NCBI GenBank assembly: GCA_020080175.1
Contig: JAGHQL010000066.1
Coordinates: forward strand, 1-64,000
Reading direction: 5' to 3'
Length of the DNA stretch: 64,000 bases
DNA from: Glutinoglossum americanum
Lineage: Eukaryota; Ascomycota; Geoglossomycetes; Geoglossales; Geoglossaceae
Positions 32,092-45,104 of this stretch are shown one piece after another; position 1 is the first letter of the stretch, and every line of letters begins with the position of its first letter. The position numbers and the translations under genes are program-made. The notes under the pieces were generated by a model. That model was given only the letters and a program-made list of their open reading frames with translations, was not told where the DNA came from and did not search any database.

Positions 32092-35000
32092 GTCCAGAGG
32101 TTTCACCAACATTCTGCTACGACTGAAGATGTCAATTAGGCTATCAGAAGCCACACTCAAACAAGCTTCTGTCTAGCTTTGCTGCGTTTCTCTGCTGCTA
32201 GATTTAGCCGCATAGCTTTTCCAAATAGGATCTTTCTTAAAAAGTTCCTTTTTCTCTCTATGTCCTTTGTTTTACGGGAATAACATGCGATCCAGATCAT
32301 GTATCTAGCAGTGCTTCGTTGCTTTCCGGCCCAAGGCTTCCGTTACGTTGCACTTCATTGTGCTCAGGGGTGCACTTTACAAGTTCTAACCGACGTTAGT
32401 TGTTACGCCCAATGGTGTGCTAAATATCGAGCACTCTTTTGTGTTGACATCGGAAGCTATGTCACTTTATTTAGACGATCGAGACGGGGGATAGTTTATC
32501 TCATGTATCAAGCGCTTCATGTCTTCACGAGGACGACGTTGTCCTTTATTCGATCCCGTACGTCTCAAAGTACCTCAATAAACATTATGACAGTGTCTTT
32601 CCTGAACAGTTTTTGGTTCTCTTTGGGTGCCTTGATAGGCCATGTGGGCATGATGTTTTCTCTGAGTGGGAACGATTGTGTGTACTCTGGTTCTCGGCAG
32701 CGATCCGCCAAATATTTGGGTTTTGGGGTTTTTGGACCTCATATTACCGCATACCGATTTCACCATTAGACTGGCCAACAAGACGTGGAATCTGTTCAAA
32801 TTTATGTCAAGTATAAACTATTGTTTTTTGGCGGGTAGAGATGCAAGATATAATTCTCGAGCTATAATCATACCTAGCAGCAATAACTGTTGTCGCCCAG
32901 CAGTTGACAGTCCGGAGCGATTTAGTCTACACTGTATGTGTGTACATACATACGTACATGAGGCTGGAAATTAGGAGGGTAGGTATTCGAATCCTCCCGA
33001 TTCTTTGGTTTCAATGTGAGTGCCAGGGTGCTCCATAGATTAATGATACAACCACGTAAACAAGAAACGCAAGGCTGAATCGTATAAAGGGTAACCGATA
33101 TGAACGCGGGGCTACCCTCAAACCAGAAGTGCTGCAAAATGTTTGTTTGATGGTTTTGGTTGTTCAACTGGCCTCATCCAGAGGGTGCTGCACTCAATTG
33201 GAAAGGGCAAGGCTAGATTTACGGACCTCATTACGGTAGCTTCGGTGATCAATGTCAAGTCTATTTTTAACCCTTTCAGCAGAGGCACAGTAATCCAATC
33301 CTACGTTTCATCGAACCGAGCGCCTCGGGGAAAGCGCAGTGGGAGAGCAGAGTGGAGAAATCTATCTAAAATTCTCCACTTAGACTGCAATCAAGGCAAA
33401 TACCTGCTCCTCATCGATTGCCTCAATTGAGCGAAGGGCGCATCTGACAGACGAATTGGCGTTGCTTGGATCCAGACACGCCGCCGGTTGTAGACAACCC
33501 CGACTTTTCAGCCCGCCTCCGTGGCACGACACATGCCTTCACCGCCTCGTCTCGACCATCCGTCAGTAATCCCTCAGGCAACCAAAAGAAGCTCAGTCTC
33601 CGCATCTCGATCAAGCAATATCGGTTCTGCTGAACCTGGTCTTCCTCGCCGGTGCTACTTTATGAAGTATCGCGCAGCCTCCAGACGCCCACATGCTCGG
33701 GTCGGGCAACCTTGCCGCACCGGACCTGCAAGGGCCTATTACCTTTTCGATCCGATTGTCGCGGTCGAGAACAATCGCATAGGCGCATACTCGAATTGGC
33801 CAATCAGATATGCCCGCTGACACGGAGGGTTGGGCCCGATCACCATGCTTGACTGCCTTAAGTTAAACCTGTGATTTGATAGGGCTACAGCGCAGCAGGG
33901 CGGCGGATCGTCCTTCTGCATAATTCGAGGCTTGTGGGCGTATTTGATGGGGCGGCTGAGAGAAGCGTCTTTTATAAGCCTTGCGAAGTGATTGCGGCGA
34001 CGCGCTGCTAGAGCGAGAATTGCTGATGCTACTGCAACAACTGTGGTCGCTCACCGAATTCGCTGCCTTGCGACCGCGGAATTCAGGCTGTCTCATAGAA
34101 GTATCATCCGACACCCCGCATTCATGCTTTATCGATAAGGCAGGGAGGCCTCCAGGCGAGTTTCGGGTTCTTCATACAATCACGGAGACACAATTCAGGT
34201 TTCAATGAACTGTTCACTTCATTGGAGTGACCTTGTGATCGCCCAAACACAGTGTCAGGCGGTGAAGTTTGTCAGAATGGGGTAGTGGTGGGATGTTTCA
34301 TTGCGAGCTGCGATGAACTCAAATACTAAATCAGACACCGGCACCACGCTCCTCAGGAATCACATGTTCCCAATGTTACTTACGCGACGGATTTCAATTA
34401 CCTATTTCGCACTGACGACGCCGTCCGGAACTTGTGTCAATCAATTGACCATGATTTATCGCTGCCAGGTGCTCCGAATTGTCCTCGCGGCTTTCTGGGG
34501 TGGTCTGCTTAGAAGCCGCGCGCGGGGCGCTAAACCTCTTACTTATATTCTTGATATTGCGGGGAACAAGTTGTGGCAAGAATACCTCGTCCTTAACGGT
34601 TGATCATGTGGTTACTTTGATGATCCGATATCATTTGGTCCTGGGTGCTTTGTCGGGGATGGGGGATAACAGACTGTCTTTGAGCCAACAGCCGGTTGAA
34701 AGCTGATTTGATTTGGCAAGATTGAATTCGCCGCCGGGGCGATTTGTTATCCGGTTCCCCATAAGCCGTCGTTCGCCTTTCGTAATCAGAAGATGACGAT
34801 AGCAAACCGACGGCGGAAACTTTCAATTAATTGTTGACCCAATTGATAGTACTGTACCGTTAGGTATCCATGAGGAGCAGGCTCGCTTTGATTTGACAAT
34901 TGGTTGTAAGCCCTGTCATAGCGCAGCCGTGCCCAACGCAATCAGTTGGATCGGCAGTGCTGCCTGCGAAAAGCGCCTTGCGATCGCAGCCGAATAGGAT

Positions 35001-36573
35001 GGATGACTCTGGGAGGAAGGCGTCGCATATGACAGTTGATTCATATATGACCCGAACACGTGTATGCCTGTTGTCTGCTTCCGTCGCCTGGGAGGGAAGC
35101 TGGGTGTTCTGGATTGGAGGCAAGGAACCGGTCACTGCCACGCGTTCCCCGGCCTTTTCCAGCGAGCACAGAGTTGTTCGATCCGACAGCGAAGCCTGGG
35201 CGATGCGGATTGACGTTGTTGATGAGTAGGGCGAGGCAATACTCTGCTACGTATACTCACCCTACATTAATGTTGCCTACATACACTTTACCGCGCGCTC
35301 GAGCGGTGGGAATCTCGAAGCGACCCTGCAGCTGGATTCGAAATAATCGAATTAACAGCGACAGGGCATGGTAGAATGCGATGTGGATGTCAATGACGAT
35401 CCGCGAATAGAGATGAAACAGATCCTGACCTGACAGTGTCAGACGCCTTGAGCACGCACTCAGACTCAACTGTCAGGATTTGGGAGGTAGGCCAATCGCA
35501 AGACCCAATTCCGCAGAACTTCCGTCGAGGGTTGGGGTGTGACTCAAACTACTACTCAGCCCCTACCGCTCGCCTCCACTCCCCACACAATTCTGGACGC
35601 AAAGCCATCGCCAGCAAGACACTGCCTGTCCTGTGTCGTCAATTCATTGAGGCCAGAGCGAGAATGGCTTCCCCCCCATCTTCCTCAAGGGCCCCCTCCG
35701 ATGGCTCACAAGTGATGCCACCGCTACTCCAAGCACCCCCCAAAAACCAAAACCCCAATGGGTATCTGCTCACGGAGGGCGACAGCTCATCCACCAAATT
35801 CCTCTCCCAATTGCTCGAGAGAGATTGATTATGCCTAGGTCTATTTCACGCTCAGTAATTGGTCCCTGTGGCACAGCATTTACCGTATCCTTCCATGTCG
35901 TTCGAGCGCCTTCCTACCAAGAGTGCGATTCGTCAGAGTGAATTGCCTGAGAAGGGCGTGTTGGCCATGCCATTTCACCCCAACCTGCTGCGCAGCGCTT
36001 ACTATTTTGGAACGGGCACCCCCTTACAGCCCTTCCTTTGTTCTTTGTCCTTGCGAACTCTTGTCTCTTGTACCAGTCACCACCCGCTTTCATAAGAGTC
36101 ACGTTCCTCCACAGGGTTGCTGCCTACCTATTCACCTGGCTCACCCAAGCCAGCCTCGTTCTCACGCTCCTATTTCTTAAGCCGACCGTTGCCCGCGCAC
36201 GCCCTGCTTCCTTTATTCACTTCCTTACACATATCTGGCCTTATATACTTACGATCGACTAACGAATCTCACTCCTCAAGTCCTGTGGTTACATCAATTG
36301 CTTTGTTAGCGCAACTTCGGGTTTAACGCGACATCCGGCAAGAGGCGCAATCTGCGTCGTCACAGGTTGTGACACGGCGCTCCGCACATAAAGTCCGACT
36401 TGTTGCCACACTTCGCCATTGTTCCTCCGCAACACTTACAAACACCATTACATTGCGACGACCTTCCATTGGATTCCGCCGCCGCCAGGCAGCTACTTCG
36501 CTCTTACATCCAATACCCTCCCGCTCTCAATTGAACTGGGTGGCTCCTCCAGCATCGACCCCTCTCTCCACAA
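32092..36573. other. Long gene-poor stretch
   Basis: Nearly 4.5 kb with no recognisable gene in a window that otherwise has one per 3.5 kb. The left end is the GIS2 3' region. Frames of 60-156 codons (for instance 32299-32769 plus, 34900-35229 plus) have no similarity or domain pattern. A frame from ATG 35664 to 35828 encodes 54 Ser/Pro/Gln-rich residues ending SSTKFLSQLLERD and is the best small-gene candidate here, though weak. TGTATGTGTGTACATACATACGTACATG lies near 32934-32961. The right part probably holds the promoter and long leader of the SWIRM gene. Confidence 0.4.
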
Positions 36574-37794
36574 ATGATGGAACACTCGAAGACTCCATCG
36601 GAAACACACGGTGCTATCATGATCACTCCTCCGAAAGAAGAACTGTATGATAGCTTTAGCTTTCCTCCGCGACCGAACAAACCGACTTCATCTATTGCGC
36701 CAGACAACACCCTTGCTCCCATGCTTGGGCTACAAGCGCAACAAGTTCAAACGATGAATCTACCCTCTCCACCTATATCGCCATGGAATACGATCACAAG
36801 GGAGGAAGGCAGTGGGATTAACACTGTCTGCTCGCCATTGATGAGCGACTCTGGTATCCGGGACCCTCCCCTCTTCTCCAGAAGCAACTCAGAGACTGGT
36901 ATTTCAGCCGACGAGCCTCTATTTCCACCCTCCGAATCCCATAAGCCAACAGTTACTGCCGCACCAGCCGGTGCCCTGCCTTCAGTTCAGGTCGGCGAAA
37001 AGGAGATAGACGCTGCCGTGGAACAGCACATTGCCGCGGCCCCCAAGCCAGCTGTTCAACCCACAAAGGATGAGTACGTCGCATGGCTCCAGGGCGTCCA
37101 AATACTCCAAGGCGTCCGGGAGCACTACAACAGAGATCCTAGGAGGTGGTTGAAGCAGGAACAACACTTTTTCTACACACGATATGGGAAGGGCAATCCG
37201 GTTAACGGCGTGCAGAAAAGCGGGCAAGCGTCACCTCATAGAAGAATCGCTCCTGCTCCTGCCACTGTATCGAAGATTTCAAGCCCTCTGGGTCGCAATC
37301 CTCGAAAACCCCGCCCTCCACGCACGCCGAAAGCAAGCCCTAGATCCAATGTATACGACTCCTTCGACATGAGCGAATCGCCTAGGCTCAGCACAGCAGC
37401 AGCCGCAGCGAATAAGATGGATTATGAGTCACTGCCAGACTATTCGCCACCTTTGTCAACACTTCCTGACAATAGCAAGTGTCTCAAGCCTGAACTGAGG
37501 GGATCCTTGGCTAATTCGGGCCCGTTGGATCTATCTCATGATCCTCTTGCTTCCATGCTTCATCCAGCCGAACTCAATCTCGCTTCGGCACTGCGCCTGC
37601 CCTGTGCAACGTATCTTCGCGTCAAGCGACTCATATTTCGAGAGCTTGTGAAATTCGCTCGAATCGGTGTGGAGTTTAAGAAGACTCATTGCCAACAGAC
37701 TTGCGGAATAGACGTCAACAAGGCTAGCTCAATCTGGAAGGCTTATAACAAGGTCGGCTGGCTGGACCCGAAGCATGTCGACAAGTACGTCTAG
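36574..37794 (+). CDS. SWIRM-domain protein, Fun19-like
   Basis: An intronless gene of 406 residues. The C-terminal 75-80 residues form a SWIRM domain: MLHPAELNLASALRLPCATY, then LRVKRLIFRELVKFARIG, FKKTHCQQTCGIDVNKASSIWKAYNKVGW and LDPKHVDKYV. SWIRM is a helical domain found in chromatin proteins (Swi3, Rsc8, Moira, LSD1), where it binds DNA or partners. In yeast the stand-alone versions include Fun19, and SWIRM-only proteins occur with histone deacetylase complexes in S. pombe. The N-terminal part is polar and Ser/Pro-rich, with a central conserved-looking segment DEYVAWLQGVQILQGVREHYNRDPRRWLKQEQHFF. Two ATG codons are in tandem at the start (MMEHSK). A nuclear role is inferred from the domain. 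Confidence 0.88.
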   Translation: MMEHSKTPSETHGAIMITPPKEELYDSFSFPPRPNKPTSSIAPDNTLAPMLGLQAQQVQTMNLPSPPISPWNTITREEGSGINTVCSPLMSDSGIRDPPLFSRSNSETGISADEPLFPPSESHKPTVTAAPAGALPSVQVGEKEIDAAVEQHIAAAPKPAVQPTKDEYVAWLQGVQILQGVREHYNRDPRRWLKQEQHFFYTRYGKGNPVNGVQKSGQASPHRRIAPAPATVSKISSPLGRNPRKPRPPRTPKASPRSNVYDSFDMSESPRLSTAAAAANKMDYESLPDYSPPLSTLPDNSKCLKPELRGSLANSGPLDLSHDPLASMLHPAELNLASALRLPCATYLRVKRLIFRELVKFARIGVEFKKTHCQQTCGIDVNKASSIWKAYNKVGWLDPKHVDKYV

Positions 37795-38764
37795 GACTTG
37801 ACTGGAGGCTTTCATTGAGGATCGGGTACAGTTCCTGATGGCCCTCTCGTATCATCCTGGGGATGACTCATGGGAATTGCAGCAACGACTGCAATGGGGT
37901 GGCACATGCTTAAGTATAATGATGATGATAATGCACTTGATGATACAAATTGGGTCCTTTTCCATAACTTTGCAATTGCGATCGGTGTTTCTGGTCTTTT
38001 CACGACACTAGCCGGGCTTTCTCGTGGGCAGAATATTTTCCTATCATTTCCTTTCCTTACCATTTGGGTTTCAGATCGCTCTTCTCTGAGGGGTTTACGG
38101 TATGGTTTCACGGTATTTCTGGTTGTCACGCATCAGTTGGGCTAGGGCATGGTTTTGCATCGACTCTCCACTTGTTTTTCTCCATTTGTTTTACTTATAG
38201 GTCATCATACACGGTCAGTTTATACTCGGGGAGTTTTGGTGACGGTAGGCGGACACATCGAGAGCCGGCATCATGTATCTCTCTATTTTGTATTTCAGAT
38301 TTTGATTTGTGATTGTCACGACCGACGCATCACTATAGATCTGCGTGGTATAAGAGCATTGCGCAACCTCGGTGTACCTGCCTATTTGGAGACCATACAG
38401 AATTTGATACCCATTTACGTTACTGTGAATCCCGTAAACTGCAAATTTGAAACTGGGCCTTGCCTACGAGTTGACCCTGAAACGCCAGACAGGATGTGTC
38501 AAAAACTTACCTAGTGAAACCCAAAACTGGTGTAGGTTGGCCGACCGTTGGTCAATTACCAGAAGACTGACGTCTGACAGATTGATCCATGCATAGAATA
38601 CGTAGTGGTGAATGCGACCGTGCTGTGGTAGCGTCTGGTGGTTATGTAAGGCGTTCGCCTGCAGCTATGCTAAATTTGGAAACGGCACAACTGCCACTCC
38701 TCCTCACGACGACCAACTCTTCCAGGCGTGAAGTAGATGTACAGTTGAGACACATCTTATCATT
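37795..38764. other. Intergenic, no gene seen
   Basis: 970 bases between two plus-strand genes. Three overlapping frames of about 80-120 codons (37870-38514) have no similarity and no splice-supported continuation. The right end is presumably the CDC50 promoter. Confidence 0.5.
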
Positions 38765-40378
38765 ATGTCGCAGACACAAGCGACCCATACCGACTCGATT
38801 GAGCAGGACTCTAACAGTGGGGAGAAAGACAAGAAGGCAAAGACTAGAAAGCCCGCAAGTATGCTTGGCACTCTGTTGCTAACTGTCCGGATGGTCTGGG
38901 CTTGCGTGTACTTTCGGTGAACTAACTGTGAACTTAGATACTGCATTTCGGCAGCAGCGATTGAAAGCCTGGCAGTATGTATTTTGCTGGGAATAGTTGG
39001 GTATAGCACCTTGCGGCTGACATCAAATTCAGACCCATCCTAACCCCCAAGACCGTATTACCTATCTTCTTCATAGTCGGCATAATCTTTGCACCTATTG
39101 GTGGCCTGTTGCTATGGGCAAGCTCTCAGGTCAGTGCCGCTCCCTTCTGGAGATGATGGATATTCCACGTTACTCCAGCGCCGAGAGAGCCCTTGATGCT
39201 GATCCACATATCTTCGTAAGGTCCAAGAGATTGTTATCGACTACTCGACTTGCGCAAAGGATGCGCCTTCAGAAGATGCCGGAGAAGGCTTCGTCGTGAT
39301 GGATCCCAAAAAAGTCACATCGTCTTTCACGCGCGCCAATGAGACTATCCAGCCACCAATGTGGAAGAAGTCCACCTCAAATGTGACTGTCAACCGTGGA
39401 GTTGAACTCAACACAACTATTTGCTCTATTACGTTTAATATTCCCGAAGATCTTAAGCCACCAGTTCTTTTTTACTACCGCCTTACGAACTTCTACCAAA
39501 ATCATAGACGGTACGTGAAGTCTCTGGATTCAGATCAACTTAAAGGAACTGCCAAATCTGCCGGAGCTATCGGATCTGGCTCCTGCGATCCTCTCCGTCT
39601 TGACAAATCTGGTAAACCGTATTACCCGTGTGGTTTAATCGCAAACTCTTTGTTCAACGACACTTTCCATGAGCCGATTCTTTTAAATCTTAAATCCGGC
39701 GACGCTCCGGACAGAAGCAACAAGACATACCCAATGTATGAGAAGGGGATTGCGTGGCCTAGTGACAAGGCTTTGTATGGCCCTACAAAGTACAAAGTCG
39801 GTGAGATTGCTGTCCCCCCAAATTGGCAGGAGAGATGGCCGAATGGATATACGGACGAAAACCCACCGCCAAACCTGGCAGAAGATGAAAAGTTTCAAGT
39901 TTGGATGCGGACAGCTGGCTTACCAGCCTTCAGCAAGTTGGCTTTGAGGAATGATAATTTGACAATGGAGCGCGGAAATTATCAAGTTGATATTGAGCTG
40001 AGTATGCAAAGCCTACTATTCTTCAAATCTCACCCGACTGGGTCGCTCACTGTGCATCCTAGATTTCCCCGTCACCGTCTACGGCGGGACAAAGTCTCTT
40101 GTAATCACCACTACAACAGTCATGGGCGGCAAGAATCCTTTCTTGGGAATTGCTTATGTTGTCGTCGGGGGCATCTGCGTAGTCCTTGGAGCATTGTTCA
40201 CAGTAACACATCTCATCAAACCGAGGTAAGCTTGTCATAATAGATAATAAGAGGAGAAATGGTGATTAACCTGATCTTTATCAGGAAACTTGGCGATCAT
40301 ACATATCTCACGTGGGGTGATCAGCCGACCACTGGCATGTCAACTGGACGGGATATACGGGGTGTGTCGAACGCTTAA
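38765..40378 (+). CDS. CDC50/LEM3 family subunit of P4-ATPase flippases
   Basis: Obligate non-catalytic partner of type IV P-type ATPases, needed for their ER exit and lipid flipping. Six exons: 38765-38858, 38938-38974, 39033-39129, 39221-40001, 40063-40225 and 40285-40378. They give 421 residues in phase. After a basic cytosolic N-terminus ([19 protein letters not shown]) comes membrane segment 1, [19 protein letters not shown]. The large lumenal domain has [47 protein letters not shown] and [12 protein letters not shown]. Segment 2, [26 protein letters not shown], precedes a short tail. The lumenal cysteines that form disulfides in the family are present, and there are several N-glycosylation sequons (NET, NVT, NTT, NDT). 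I cannot separate the paralogues Cdc50, Lem3 and Crf1. Confidence 0.93.
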
Positions 40379-41295
40379 TTCAATGTACTCTTACTCTCGT
40401 TTTTCGCTTTCTCTTCCGTCATTTTCCTCTGGAGCAAAAATGGGTTAGCGGGGTAGTTTGTAGGCCTGGTTTTTGGGCTTCCTTCATTTTTTTTTTGGTT
40501 CTGCTATGTATCTGAAAGTTAGAAATATAAATTTTCTATGCCACCCCGCGCAGTACATTTAACATCAACTTACGAACGTCCACGAGCCGAACCCCAATAT
40601 TCTACAGACGCCTTATACTCTTCTCCCTCGCATCCCATTACCGGTCGTTGTCATTTCCCTACTCACATTACCCCCCGTATGCAGGCCTCACTTTCCAATT
40701 ACTGCCACCCATTAACACCCGAGAGGGACGGAATGTAAGCAATGCAAGATTGGAAAAGATACCCTTGCCTTGATATTCCCTCTCGAGGGGTCGGAACATC
40801 TGGGTTATTGATTGGTGAGACAGATAGCCATAATCAGTTTACGCTAGGACAGATGCTAGGAATGCATTAGGTGTTTGAACTGCACAGGACAAGGAAGTGA
40901 TGAGGTATGAAAAGAGCAATTGGAACGGGGGGTGGTTGCATGTTATGGTTAGAGATGTTCTGTTAGTTTCCGGAGTACTGTCTTTTTTTGTGCAGCATAT
41001 ATTAGTGTTATGACGTATACCTCTGTTTGTTGAGAAATAAAAGACATTAGATGGATGAAATGGGGAACCATAACCCCTTTTTATTCCATTATGATATCAC
41101 TATCGTCGCTTGCGTGGGACCAAACGGTGACAGTCCATAAATAGGCCTAACCTCTATGAAATGTAAAGAGCAATAGAAATACATTTTTCAGAAGTTCTTG
41201 TTGCACCGAACTGATTGTAAATAGGGAATGACGGATTGCGAGACCTTCAAGACTTAATCTGGTCGGGGAAACGCGGGCGCTCGCCAGCATTCCTA
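40379..41295. other. Convergent 3' spacer CDC50-like/SPT16
   Basis: 917 bases between convergent genes. A frame at 40538-40738 has no similarity. Nothing else is visible beyond the expected 3' untranslated regions. Confidence 0.5.
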
Positions 41296-44200
41296 TCAGC
41301 GCTTCCTCTTTCTCCCCCTATCCTCGTCATCCAGGCCGCTTTCCTTATCCTTTTTCTTCGCCTTTTTCTCAAGTTCGTCCCAATCATCACCACCGCTCTC
41401 CTCATCAAAGCTACCCTCATCACTACCCTCCTGCGATGCATCCTCGTCAAACTCCGAGTCATCCTCTGAAGACTCCTCAGATACGGCTAGATCAGAATCA
41501 GACATCTCAAAAGCAGATTCTTCTTCCTCAGATTGCTCATCATCTTCGTCGGACTCTGCTCCTAGGAAAGACCAGCCACCATCGATAAAGAATTGATGGG
41601 GATCAGCAGTCACCGTCTTCATAATGGTTCCCCAGTTCAGATTCAGGGGTCCTTCGGAGAACGGGATATTGACTGAATCTAGCCACTCTTTCACATTTTC
41701 AAGCGACTCAACAGGGATTGTATTGATGTGAACCGGCGGTCGGTGGAAGTCTTTGAACACAAAGACCATATCGAAGTTTTTAAGACCGAACTGTTTGAAT
41801 CTTATTAGTTTCTGGGGTTCTAGGTTTACATGGGGAGGAGCGATATCTCACCTGCACTCTTTCTAGATGTGCGATCTCGATTTCGTCAAGTGTGATAACC
41901 AAGAATGGGGGGTCGGTTAGCTGTACAAGACAATCTGTAGATGGTTGACATAGAACGCTGGCTCGGAAGGGTACACCATTGAATCCTAGTTCTCGGAAAG
42001 GAATATCGACATCAACGTTGTCATTTCTTCCGGCCTCAGAGATCTTTTCTGCAAAAGCCTTAAATTCTCTGTCAAGGGCGGCTCTGCGTTTTCGTTCCTC
42101 TTGCTCGGCCTCGAACTCTTCTTCGTCACCATATCGGTACTTCCGCTTCCGGTTACCCGTTTCGTCGAATTGGATGTCCGTTGCCTCGCGATAGAACTGG
42201 ACATCTTTCGTCTTCTTCTTTCCAATCATAATTGGGTTTTTGAGATGTACATGGATGATAACGATAAGCTCACCGGCACAAGGTTGAAAGAAAAGATGTT
42301 TCACGTTGCTGAAGAGTATGTCTATGCGGTGCTCCTGGCGAAGCGGGGACTGATATCGCAAACCATTCTGGTGGATTTCGACTTCTCCAGGTACACGCTT
42401 ACCGTCCATCGCAGGGCGGACGTATACATCGGGGAGTCGCTGTGGCCGGCGATCTAAATGAAAATCAGCATCTTTAAGTATCGAATAAATCTGGAAGCAT
42501 AGAGTTACTTCTAATCTCAATAAGTTTGTCTTGCTCAACGACGTCTTCCAGCTCCTTCTTCTCCTGCTCGCGCTTGACAGCATTTTTCTTCATGTCCTGA
42601 ATCTGACGGCAAATCTCGTCCATCCGATGGTTGTCAGTTGATCTGAACGTAAGGCTGCGCACGAAGTGTGCGGTAGCGTCCTCGAATGGTTGATCGTCCT
42701 TCCTTCCTACGCCTTGACCAGGAGATAGGAGGTTGATACGTAGATACGTGAAGTCACCTTCGTCGTTCTTACTTACATTCTTGACGGTATTGATGTGGAA
42801 TGGCACTGGTCGACCCATTATCGGCAGCACAATGGTCTGATTCTTGGTGTCCACAACAATCATGAGTTCCCTCACCTTAGTAGGGAACTGGTTGTCTCTT
42901 TTATAAGATTCGAACCGCTTGAAGGTCTTCTGTGATGCACCATTTTGTGGGCCGCCTGCTTCAGCGTACCGCTCCAAGCCCTCTTCTTGCTTCTTTTTAG
43001 CAAGTTCCTTTTGATGCTCTCGTCGTCTGGCTTCTGCACCCTCATCGACTTGTGTGCTTCGCTCGGCCCGTAGCTTTGTCTTTGTAATATTTTTCGCAGC
43101 GACGGCGCCCACACGAGAGTCCCTCTTCTCTTTAGGTTTGGGCGCAGGTTCTTCATCCTGCATAAAGTGTTAGAACTACAAGCAATGAGTGAGATCAGGG
43201 AGGGTTTTCTCAGGCCACACACCTTGAAAAAGAACGAGGTCTCCTCAAGAACCGAAGGGGCAGCCTGAGTGAAGACTACAGCTTCTGCTCGGGTGACTCG
43301 CACCGTGTCCGACAAAACCAGTGAATAGACAGCACTCTTCTTATCCTGGGGTTGAGGATTTTTAAGATCAGTCAAGCCAGTAGTAACGCAAAGGGTCATG
43401 CCATCTTTAAGTGGGCGAGTATTCTTCCCATTAAGAATCATCGAAGTATCACGAGTCTCAATTCCAATTCCTGCCCCGATATTCCTCAAAAAATGTTTCT
43501 CCAAATCAGGCTTTTTCGACTTGAGCAATGCCAATGCCTTATTGTAAACATCTTTGATGACAACCCCGTCACGAAGATTTTGGATAATGCTTTGGTGTAC
43601 TTCATAGAGAACTTTGTAATTGGCCTCCTGGCTTTTATTCGGATCGACCAGATATGTGCGAGCAATAATCGAAGCGTATGTCTTGTATCTTAACCCGAAT
43701 GCGGCAATAATAACTCCTGCATGTAGGTTACTATCATCTGATTGAACTGTCATCCTAAGGTCGTAGTTGCCACCACTCTGGATCACCGGACCGTATGCCC
43801 AGTCAAGCTGCATTGGATCAAAGTCACTCGGCATCTTGAATTCCTTGTTCTTGAAGTTTTTGAAGAATTTGTCATCTTCAATCTTCGCGTCGATTTTGTT
43901 AGTTAGCGCGCTGTGAGTGACCTTTTTTTCAGCATCCAAAATTTCCGACATCTCATCGACAAAAAAGCCACTCATAAGGCCAACGCAAGCTCTAGAGCCG
44001 TTTCGCATCGCACGCTAGGGCAAAATGTTAGCCAAGGGCGACTAATACATCTAGAACCCTTTTAGAGTAACTGTGGTAAGCGATATCATACCAGCTCATT
44101 TTCATCCTTCACAGAAAGTGCTGCGGCTGAGAGGGCCAGAGTAATATCGACTTCCTCGGTATCCTTAGCAATCCCACCGTAGGCCCTTTTCCACTCGTCC

Positions 44201-44835
44201 ACGAAAGGACCGGACGATGTGTCCTTTAGAAATACGCCAACTTTCTAAGTGCCTCGCGCGTTAGTAAATTTCCCAGAAATGTGATTGTTAAGGCAAAAAG
44301 TATCAAAGCCTACCCCTGAGGTTTTGATGACGTCAACAATTTGCTCAAATAACTTTGCATTGAGTTCTGCATCCTTCCCACGAATAAGAATCTCTACTGG
44401 AATTTTACCCCCTTTGAGAGGCTCCAAGTGCTTCGCTGAAATTTGAAAGAGATCTACGTCAGCTTTTACTAACATCGACGCAGAACAAGAGACAATCGAA
44501 CCTTTCTTCGCCGTAGTGACAATGTAGAATTTCTCAGTGGTGAAAAGAAATAAAGTTGCTGGAAACTCATAGCCTAGTAGCCAGAACTGGAGCATGGTTG
44601 AGCTTGGTTAGCCTCAAAACGCCAGAGTGATCTGATAAGTTTCGTGGCCGCTTACGTGCATAGAATTGTTCTTCTGAAACGCGCTGGACTCTTCAGTCTT
44701 GCCCATCAATAATACGATAGATCCTGCACCGCCGAATAACGCGTCACCAGATCGTTTATCGGCCTTCCATGCTGAGATGAAGTGTGAAAGGCGGTCATGA
44801 AAGACCTGCTTGTCTATCCGAATCTCTTCCGCCAT
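41296..44835 (-). CDS. SPT16: FACT complex large subunit Spt16
   Basis: Large subunit of the histone chaperone FACT, which reorganises nucleosomes during transcription and replication. Seven exons (44835-44656, 44586-44314, 44244-44092, 44014-43223, 43157-42509, 42453-41852, 41790-41296) give 1047 residues, the normal length. The N-terminal aminopeptidase-like domain begins [15 protein letters not shown] and contains [22 protein letters not shown]-type [10 protein letters not shown] and [12 protein letters not shown]. The middle domain has [21 protein letters not shown] and [46 protein letters not shown] and [36 protein letters not shown] lead into the histone-binding double PH fold. The C-terminus is the typical long acidic tail followed by a basic end, RGRKRKR. 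All introns keep phase. It is divergent from the mitochondrial carrier gene. Confidence 0.97.
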
Positions 44836-45104
44836 TTGTAATCCGTTTCCCTAGTGTTGCTTAGAAGAGGTACTAGTTGAAGAGAAAGGGCTTGAGAAAT
44901 ATATGGATAGAAGGGGTGGTTGAGGTCAGAGGATAAGAGAGCACTGATCCTATTGAAAGGTTCGTGATGAGGCGAGAATCAGGTTCGCGTCAAGATTGAC
45001 TTATGCGGCTCTGCAATGAGGAGACGGAATTAGCCGACAATAGAGAATTCGACATGTACAACGAAATTTCGAAATTTCTAATTGTGCTTAGGTTAGATTT
45101 GGGA
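44836..45104. promoter_or_regulatory. Bidirectional promoter SPT16/mitochondrial carrier
   Basis: The spacer of 269 bases separates two divergent starts and must serve both genes. An in-frame TTATG at 45003 could extend the carrier N-terminus by 34 residues, but the extension has no carrier-like features. Confidence 0.5.

Noticed and set aside
32299-32769. Plus-strand ATG frame of 156 codons after GIS2
   Set aside because: It overlaps the probable GIS2 3' region; the Cys/Phe-rich translation matches nothing and resembles chance reading.
35436-35520. WD40-like phrase STVRIWEVG as evidence for a beta-propeller gene
   Set aside because: It is a single short match in a frame lacking an ATG start, with no further repeats around it.
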